Shown piece by piece: positions 7,001 to 11,640 of a stretch of DNA of 11,640 nt. The stretch covers positions 1 to 11,640 of the forward strand of contig CAKQDG010000073.1 of assembly GCA_934219025.1 (NCBI GenBank), read 5' to 3'. A program made the position numbers and the translations under genes. The DNA is from an uncultured Prevotella sp. GTDB taxonomy: Bacteria > Bacteroidota > Bacteroidia > Bacteroidales > Bacteroidaceae. Numbering within the stretch: the first letter of the stretch is position 1; the number at the start of each line of letters is the position of its first letter. The notes under the pieces are model-generated. The model worked only from the letters and a program-made list of their open reading frames with translations, searched no databases and had not been told where the DNA came from.

Positions 7001-7515
7001 TGGAGGATGCCAATAACTTTGAAAAAGGTTTCAAAAACTATGTCATGGGATTGGAATATATCAATCTCCAAGAGGCAGAGTTTGATGAGGCTAAAACATT
7101 CCTTGAAGGTCATCTCGAAGGAACTATTGGTTTGTGGACAGAGCGTGGAGTGGAGGATACGTTGAAAAACTGGCGCTTGTCTCAACAACAAGAACGTTTG
7201 AGAATAGAGAACCAAAGACGTTTAGAGGAAGATAAATCTATACGTCAGGCAAATCAACAAGATGCTGTGAATTCTGATGACACTTTCTCTACTTATTCAA
7301 CGATGATTGGCACCGCAGCTCAGACAAGAAGTAACGAAGAGGGCTTTATGGCTTCTTCTCCGCAGCCGGAAAGCCATGAGATGAAGATGAGACGAATTGA
7401 GATTGCCAGTAAGTTACTGCCTTTGGCTTCTAATTCCACTTTACGCGACTTGCTGCAAGATTTGTGTGACAATGCAGATATGCAAACAATTAATATCATG
7501 ATGAAACATGTTTGA
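4006..7515 (+). CDS. brxC: BrxC/PglY: large P-loop ATPase of BREX
   Basis: This 1169-residue protein is close to the usual length of about 1200 for the family. The Walker A motif is GTYGSGKSH at 63-71. Walker B is LIIWDEF, with D250 and E251. A following strand FLFLSH at 284-289 has the position of a sensor. The rest is a long, mostly helical body without recognised domains, and a charged, Gln/Arg/Glu-rich probable coiled coil lies around 1055-1090. BrxC is an essential core component of BREX and is thought to power assembly or DNA handling by the complex in the cytoplasm. It starts 10 nt after brxP and its last codons overlap pglZ by 8 nt, which suggests translational coupling. The identification rests on the P-loop motifs, the length and the gene order. 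Confidence 0.93.
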   Translation: MATKYNDIVTLRSMRPAYNIKNEGPDDWKTFIANDQFNDLLKKTISAVRNNDADSHKAIWVAGTYGSGKSHAGAVLKHLLCDKVEDIMDYVNEEYGEEKYALLRNSVMQLREQKRLFPVNLYGQQSIAHEADLSLQVQKEVIRALKVAGIKLTVQTDFDNYIQHIENEPDLWTMLIDNNEILKSVAPDLNKLKSRLVSGDTEVLNRVIQALRNMGISVPIKNSNLKTWLFEVQNELRRQGTYDGLLIIWDEFTDVMRSDLGVPLLKILQEIAEDMMNPENDSYFLFLSHPSALNSLKEAEREQTRGRYHYVIYNMEPVSAFRIMSKKFVVVDKNLYNQRQEFFCSLHDELLTSFASSSTDPQQTKKDLANLFPVHPSTANLATYFAREAGSSSRSVFEFLACDEVRAFFDDENAYAEKDTITPNFLWDYVQEYFEGDTARFGAVTERYNSHHLAVEAQGEDYLAVFKGVLLLNALNNIANNDSVTPSEENINNLFEGTPIYDKVGEILDYFNDKSIIQRQPNGNFSILFTALPTDEIQKIKEELKLTTYLYTEQVINFGDTAINFMNRNLSQVARPLEFRFFSLSSNEYTLLNKIEVFAKNASTYSVLLAFMVGKAKQEIFELKDIIDKNKQDERFRNVCFVLLESPMGEKEFERFIEYQANATCAQKHGLANQQKTYAKNASEMISAWLGEIRGGNVTFCLRDDELTVSGTRMASTINNSIAPAIFTSGPEALEIIRTRSSNTFWRKASVKATVDAVLSFHTKEEIVAKCGGPAKHVEYLLQDSVDENLEWKSDISSEHPLKKVCDYIQNVFNHTNKNQSFNLGDKLIGLTLPPFGLFQTYAPMAMVAFAMRRYAGKIFDLNGKPRTANHLVDDIVEMFKAWENGRTSAKLNFMFESKEAGSITKNLIKTFKLNKLPKYSDVSSLTDARWAMTHEYSAGVGYPLWSLKYVPDCSAENKELIDGIIKVITDSESVKNPPLMSKVAEGLKNNIDLGNLLLEDANNFEKGFKNYVMGLEYINLQEAEFDEAKTFLEGHLEGTIGLWTERGVEDTLKNWRLSQQQERLRIENQRRLEEDKSIRQANQQDAVNSDDTFSTYSTMIGTAAQTRSNEEGFMASSPQPESHEMKMRRIEIASKLLPLASNSTLRDLLQDLCDNADMQTINIMMKHV

Positions 7516-9946
7516 TGAAAATAGATTCAAAACTGTAACTTCTTTAGAAGAGCTGAAAACTCTTGTGAACGAAGACAAGAATATAAACGGAATGGGAGCG
7601 GCTACGGCTAACCGCTACCCAATCCGTTTTGTGCTTTTTGATAACTTCCAAGATAGCTTTGAATTTGTCATGTTTATGTTGGAAGAATGTGGGGTGACTG
7701 TTCAAAGTGTAGATAAGTGGATTGACAAAGATTATCCGGACTTGATGATAACTTACCAAGAGTTAGGTGAACATATCTCAGATTATATTGCTTCGCTTTG
7801 TGGCAAGGATTGTGTCATTACTCCTTTCTCGGAGTTGGCTCGTTTCTATGACAATCAGCAACATCATACGTTTGATGCCTTGGTTAAAACTATCAAGTCT
7901 ATAGAAGCATCAGCAATAGGAGTGGAAAATTCGCAAAGAATTTATATCCCAATCATTGGCTTGGAAGGTAAGATGGCAGCTTTCGAGAATGATACTCAAA
8001 TCAACGTTTGGCATTTGCATGATGAAAGTTTGGCAAGTGAAAATTATACAATGATTCTTGTTGATGATGAATCGTGCTATGGCGTGAAGAATATGGAATG
8101 TAAGGCGAATGTGGTGCATACTGTAAGAGAGTGGTTGGATATATGGAAAGATACGGATGTGCATCAAAAGAGAACGATAGTTTGTACCTCTAAGTCTGTC
8201 TTTGCCAATGCCAAGTTCGCACAGCCTGATAATGCCTTTACATATGTAAGCCCTCATAATGCTTTTGAGTTCTTAAAACAAGGATTACATTTGGATTTAG
8301 GAGATATTCCTTATGTGGAGAGCGAGGAAGAGAACTGGAGACTTTTGGCAGAGCAAATAGACTTGTCAAAGGATTTTGATCTATGTACATTCGTTGCTCA
8401 CTATTTTGATGTGAGTGAGATTTCCAACTATAAGTCTTTCTTGAAGATTTGGTTCTCTCATAGTAGTTTGTTTGATAGATGGCTGCTGTGTTCTTGCTAT
8501 ACTGTCTTTAATCAAGGTGATGTTTTCTTGACTACTTGTCTGTCAAAAATTAATAGTTATTCCAATGCAGACTTGTTTACTGAGGTCGTTATGTATATGA
8601 CTACAGTAAAAACGGAAATGGAAGAACGACGTTATTGTCTCAGCGAGGCATCCCGGAGAAACGTGAAGCTTTCTGAAAATGTGGAGGTTGTTGTAGGAAA
8701 TCGTTTGGAGAATATTGCCAAGTTGAAGGGCTATCACGAGGCAGTCAAGTATTTCTCAGAAATAACCAATAAGGAGAAAGAATTAGCTGTCGCTTGGTTA
8801 GGTAAGGGGGGCATCAATATAAATGAAGTAAAGAGTTTCTTCTCAGATTTATATGATTATATGCAAGCACAACCTTTGCTTACTCCGCAGTGCTCATGGG
8901 TGTCTTCTTATATCGACGATTATAAAAAGGCAAAGTTAGGCAATGCCTATAGCTCAGAAGTGAGGGATGCAATAGCTACCTACAATGCAGACAGTATTAC
9001 ATTTGATACTTGGTATCAGTCTTTGAAGACTACGGCAACATTGTTGTCTGGACGTAAGGACGTAGAGGTGTATTTTTGGATAGATGGCTTGGGAGTAGAG
9101 TGGATCCCGTTTATACAAGCTTTACTCAATCGTTACCAACAGAATAACATCTATCTGAATGAAACTTTGGTGGCAAGAGCGTTGTTACCAACAACGACAG
9201 AAGTGAATAAGAAGGAGCTCCAACGTCTTTCTGATATTGATATCCAGACCATGAAAGTGGGTGATTTGGATGCCTTGGCTCATCAATCAACCAATCGCTA
9301 TCCTAATACTATTATCTCGGAGATGAAAATAGTAAAAAAGACCATAGAAAACATTATGAGCACTTATGCAGGTAAGAAGATTGCTATTGTCAGTGATCAT
9401 GGTTTAACTTATTTGTCACAGTTGCAAGATGGTTTAAACTTGGCTGGATTTGTGTCTGACCATCACGGACGATTGGCTGTGTGTAAAACTGGGACTGTAA
9501 CTGTAGATAAAAATTATTTTGTTTTGGATGATGGTAAGACTGTATGTGCATTGAATCATAAATCGTTGTGCAATAAGGTGCCTCGTGATCAAGGTATCCA
9601 TGGAGGTTGTACTCCTGAAGAAGTGCTCGTTCCCATCTTTATTATTTCAAATAATCCGAATAATAGTCATTGGAGTGTAGTTGCCCTTACACCGGAAGTT
9701 TCTGCAACAGAGCCTAAGGTAAGATTGAAGATTAAGGGGTTGGGATTGTCGGATGTGCCTTATGTTATATATATTAATAAGTCGTATGTCTTGAATAAGA
9801 TAGGAGAGGATGAATTTGTTTCAGCCCCATTGGATGTAGATGAGAATGAAACGGAATTGCGCATACTTGTTGGTGGAAAAGAAATAGGTAAATGTTCTGT
9901 CCATTGGCTTATGGGGGCAACGGAAGAAGATTTGTTTGATTTTTAA
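7508..9946 (+). CDS. pglZ: PglZ: alkaline-phosphatase-superfamily BREX protein
   Basis: This 812-residue protein carries the hallmarks of the PglZ domain in its C-terminal half: WIDGLG at 524-529, SDHG at 629-632, DHHGR at 651-655 and HGGCTPEEVLVP at 698-709. D526, D630, H631 and H698 are the likely metal ligands of the alkaline-phosphatase fold. Residues 1-510 are a helical N-terminal region of unknown role, and about 720-812 looks beta-rich. PglZ is the signature protein shared by all BREX types and is required for defence. Its substrate is not settled; a phosphodiesterase or nuclease role fits the fold. The ATG lies inside the end of brxC, so the two are probably translated in a coupled way. 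No key residue appears to be missing. Confidence 0.94.
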   Translation: MFDENRFKTVTSLEELKTLVNEDKNINGMGAATANRYPIRFVLFDNFQDSFEFVMFMLEECGVTVQSVDKWIDKDYPDLMITYQELGEHISDYIASLCGKDCVITPFSELARFYDNQQHHTFDALVKTIKSIEASAIGVENSQRIYIPIIGLEGKMAAFENDTQINVWHLHDESLASENYTMILVDDESCYGVKNMECKANVVHTVREWLDIWKDTDVHQKRTIVCTSKSVFANAKFAQPDNAFTYVSPHNAFEFLKQGLHLDLGDIPYVESEEENWRLLAEQIDLSKDFDLCTFVAHYFDVSEISNYKSFLKIWFSHSSLFDRWLLCSCYTVFNQGDVFLTTCLSKINSYSNADLFTEVVMYMTTVKTEMEERRYCLSEASRRNVKLSENVEVVVGNRLENIAKLKGYHEAVKYFSEITNKEKELAVAWLGKGGININEVKSFFSDLYDYMQAQPLLTPQCSWVSSYIDDYKKAKLGNAYSSEVRDAIATYNADSITFDTWYQSLKTTATLLSGRKDVEVYFWIDGLGVEWIPFIQALLNRYQQNNIYLNETLVARALLPTTTEVNKKELQRLSDIDIQTMKVGDLDALAHQSTNRYPNTIISEMKIVKKTIENIMSTYAGKKIAIVSDHGLTYLSQLQDGLNLAGFVSDHHGRLAVCKTGTVTVDKNYFVLDDGKTVCALNHKSLCNKVPRDQGIHGGCTPEEVLVPIFIISNNPNNSHWSVVALTPEVSATEPKVRLKIKGLGLSDVPYVIYINKSYVLNKIGEDEFVSAPLDVDENETELRILVGGKEIGKCSVHWLMGATEEDLFDF

Positions 9947-9957
9947 TCATTGAAGTA

Positions 9958-11391
9958 ATGAAAGAAGAATTACAGGCAAAGGTGAGACAATATTTCTCAC
10001 AAATGTCGATATATAAAGATCCGAAGGCAACGAACAGTATTTTTGCTGGTCGCAATTTGCCTTCGTTTGTTAAGGATTATCTCCTGAAACGCTATTTGAA
10101 CATTAGTACTGGCGAGATTGATACTTTAGGGCTAAACGCATTTTTGGACAAAGTTATTCCTGCTAACGGAGGAACTGTAAAGGATGATATTTTGGCAGGT
10201 AAAGAAGTGACATTGTTGGCACGTTTCTCGATTTACATCGATTTAGTGAAGGGAGAGAAGCAATTTGCCATACCTGATTATGGTATTAAACAAAGGGAGG
10301 GGATTATCCCAGACTATGTATATGCCAAGCACCCAGGTGAATTGGTTGATGGAGAGAAATGGGGTATTGTGAAACTTTGTCTGTTGCCAGATGATAAAGG
10401 TAAGAAAAATCATGTAAGGATGGTTGATTTCAAGCCGTTTAAGCCATATAGCTCGGTGGATATAGATTATCTGCGTGAGGCACGTCAGCATTTTACAAAT
10501 GAAGAATGGTTTGATGTCCTGCTGTCGGCGATGGAATATGATCCTGATGGGTTTACTTCAATAACTCAGAAATTGGAGTTCTTGACTCGTTTGTTGATAT
10601 TCATTGAACCACGCTTAAATGTGATTGAGTTGGCACCAAAGGGTACAGGTAAGTCGTATGTGTTTGGCAACTTGTCTAAGTATGGATGGTTGGTAAGTGG
10701 TGGTAAGGTTACTCGTGCCAAGTTGTTCTATGACAAGCAAAAACAACAGAATGGTATCATCAAGAACCATGACTTTACGGTTTTCGACGAGATTCAAACC
10801 ATCATCTTTCAGGAGCCTGCAGAGATACAGGCTGCTTTGAAATCATATTTGGAGAGTGGAAAGACAACCATTGATAATAATGAGTTTACTTCGGAGTGTG
10901 GATTGATGCTGATGGGTAATATTCCATTGTCTTCCAATCGTCTTCCTGTATCTCCTAATTACTTCGATTCTTTGCCTGCCAATTTTAGAGAGTCAGCTTT
11001 GCTTGACCGTTTCCATAGCTTTATAGAAGGATGGAAGTTACCTCGTGTCAACGATAGTATGATTTTTAATGGTTGGACTATTAATGTGGAGTATTTCTCT
11101 GAGATTATGCATACGATGCGTATTCAGAACTCGTATGGCTTGTTGTTTGATGAGCTGGTAGTGTTTGAAGCAAAGTCGGATGTTCGTGATTCCAAAGCTA
11201 TAAAGCGTATAGCTACTGCTTATATTAAATTACTGTTCCCTCATTGGCAAAAGTTGGAAGATGTTGATAAGGAAGCCTTTGACCTCTATTGCCTGCAACC
11301 TGCTATTTACCGCCGTGGCATCATCAAGGAGCAATGTCATTTGATAGATTCTGAATTTAAGGCAACATTGCCTGAAGTTCATGTAAGGTAA
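9958..11391 (+). CDS. brxL: BrxL: AAA+ ATPase of BREX, short form without a visible Lon protease domain
   Basis: This 477-residue protein has an N-terminal domain (1-215) and then an AAA+ core. Walker A is PKGTGKSY at 227-234. Walker B is VFDEI, with D277 and E278. Sensor 1 is MGN at N321, and a family-typical LLDRFHSFIEGW segment at 348-359 contains the probable arginine finger R351. BrxL proteins of other BREX types are longer, near 680 residues, and end in a Lon-like domain. Here the frame ends soon after the AAA+ part, and the next 100 bases hold no continuation in any frame, so the short form looks natural rather than frameshifted. BrxL is known as a ring-forming, DNA-binding ATPase needed for phage exclusion. 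It starts 11 nt after pglZ. Confidence 0.93.
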   Translation: MKEELQAKVRQYFSQMSIYKDPKATNSIFAGRNLPSFVKDYLLKRYLNISTGEIDTLGLNAFLDKVIPANGGTVKDDILAGKEVTLLARFSIYIDLVKGEKQFAIPDYGIKQREGIIPDYVYAKHPGELVDGEKWGIVKLCLLPDDKGKKNHVRMVDFKPFKPYSSVDIDYLREARQHFTNEEWFDVLLSAMEYDPDGFTSITQKLEFLTRLLIFIEPRLNVIELAPKGTGKSYVFGNLSKYGWLVSGGKVTRAKLFYDKQKQQNGIIKNHDFTVFDEIQTIIFQEPAEIQAALKSYLESGKTTIDNNEFTSECGLMLMGNIPLSSNRLPVSPNYFDSLPANFRESALLDRFHSFIEGWKLPRVNDSMIFNGWTINVEYFSEIMHTMRIQNSYGLLFDELVVFEAKSDVRDSKAIKRIATAYIKLLFPHWQKLEDVDKEAFDLYCLQPAIYRRGIIKEQCHLIDSEFKATLPEVHVR

Positions 11392-11412
11392 TGTTTCTAT
11401 ATACATTTAAGC

Positions 11413-11445
11413 CCCATACTCTTGCCTTATAGCAGAAAGTATGGG
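11413..11445. terminator. Hairpin between convergent genes, probable bidirectional terminator
   Basis: CCCATACT (11413-11420) pairs perfectly with AGTATGGG (11438-11445) around a 17-nt loop. It lies between the end of brxL (11391) and the end of the minus-strand gene (11494). The T tracts on both sides are weak (gtttaatctt on the plus strand), so it may need help or act as an RNA 3'-end stabiliser. Confidence 0.5.
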
Positions 11446-11493
11446 ACTGGGTTTAATCTTACGTAATATTGTTGTCATCTTTTGTTTAAGAGC

Positions 11494-11640
11494 TTACATG
11501 TCTTCCAGCGACAGTCCCTTGTATTCAATGCTGAATTTGTTGAATTTGCCGGTGGCTTGGAGAAAGTGGGCGGCTTTGTCTTTGAGAATACCAAGATTAA
11601 TGTCTTTTGCTTGTCGCTTCACTTCATAGAATGTAACTTC
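11494..11640 (-). CDS. C-terminus of a minus-strand AAA-type ATPase, DUF234-like (partial)
   Basis: Reading the minus strand from the window edge gives 48 codons and then TAA at 11496-11494. The peptide contains EVTFYEVKR, then a helix rich in Lys and Ala, and ends YKGLSLEDM. The E-x-K of YEVKR followed by this helix matches the end of the bacterial and archaeal ATP-binding proteins with a C-terminal DUF234/PD-(D/E)xK-like domain, which are very common in Bacteroidales. The Walker motifs would lie beyond the window. It converges on brxL and is unlikely to belong to the BREX operon. The family call rests on the tail only. Confidence 0.7.
   Translation of the reverse strand, partial: EVTFYEVKRQAKDINLGILKDKAAHFLQATGKFNKFSIEYKGLSLEDM

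Larger units (their letters stand above)
1491..11391 (+). other. Complete type 4 BREX phage-defence operon (brxP-brxC-pglZ-brxL)
   Basis: Four co-directional genes fill this span with a 10-nt gap, an 8-nt overlap and an 11-nt gap. The combination of a PP-loop/PAPS-reductase-like protein, a BrxC/PglY ATPase, a PglZ phosphatase-fold protein and BrxL is the defining set of BREX type 4. No methyltransferase (PglX), BrxA, BrxB, BrxF, BrxHI or BrxHII is present, as expected for this type. All four frames are open and full length, so the system appears intact. There is no cysteine desulfurase in the window, so any sulfur donor would have to come from elsewhere in the genome. Confidence 0.9.

Noticed and set aside
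11392..11493. Frameshifted continuation of brxL
   Set aside because: No frame in these 100 bases continues a Lon-like domain, and a hairpin and a convergent gene end occupy the space.
11441..11629. Plus-strand frame of 62 codons at the right end
   Set aside because: The opposite strand gives a recognisable protein tail with a matching stop; this frame is its shadow and starts inside the hairpin.
1..11640. CRISPR array, tRNA, insertion sequence or integrase att sites
   Set aside because: No regularly spaced repeats, cloverleaf, transposase or terminal inverted repeats with target duplications were seen on either strand.

Overview
The window looks like a Bacteroidales chromosome (Bacteroides/Prevotella-like), an inference from three things. 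Minus-strand starts are preceded by TATCTTTG-type boxes that match the Bacteroidetes -7 consensus TAnnTTTG. Shine-Dalgarno sites are mostly weak or absent. The secreted-protein style and the overall protein flavour fit that order. I saw no tRNA, rRNA, CRISPR array or transposase.

Layout. (1) Positions 1-1020 read on the minus strand: the first codons of an unknown gene at the left edge, an unidentifiable coding remnant, and a small secreted protein with a degenerate sorting-like C-terminus. The two minus-strand starts are each preceded by a copy of a ~71-bp repeat. Its central palindrome differs between the copies at three positions, and each change is matched on the other arm. (2) Positions 1060-1490 carry a Bacteroidetes-like promoter and then about 335 nt that fold, by hand, into six consecutive hairpins followed by an intrinsic terminator. 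The last hairpin can extend into a form that excludes the terminator. This resembles an attenuated leader RNA or a stand-alone structured RNA in front of the defence operon. (3) Positions 1491-11391 hold four tightly packed plus-strand genes, brxP-brxC-pglZ-brxL, the gene set of a type 4 BREX phage-defence system. (4) After a hairpin between convergent genes, the window ends in the C-terminus of a minus-strand ATPase with an apparent PD-(D/E)xK-type end.

How the genes work together. BREX systems block phage replication. Most types mark self DNA with the methyltransferase PglX, but type 4 has none. Here a PP-loop/Fe-S protein (BrxP) takes that place, which suggests sulfur-based marking or sensing of DNA related to Dnd/Ssp phosphorothioation (inference). 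BrxC is a large P-loop ATPase, PglZ an alkaline-phosphatase-fold protein and BrxL an AAA+ ATPase. Spacings of 10 and 11 nt and one 8-nt overlap indicate a single transcript.

The most notable items are the putative attenuator RNA, the multi-cluster architecture of BrxP with an unusually AT-rich C-terminal half, and the covarying palindromic repeat.
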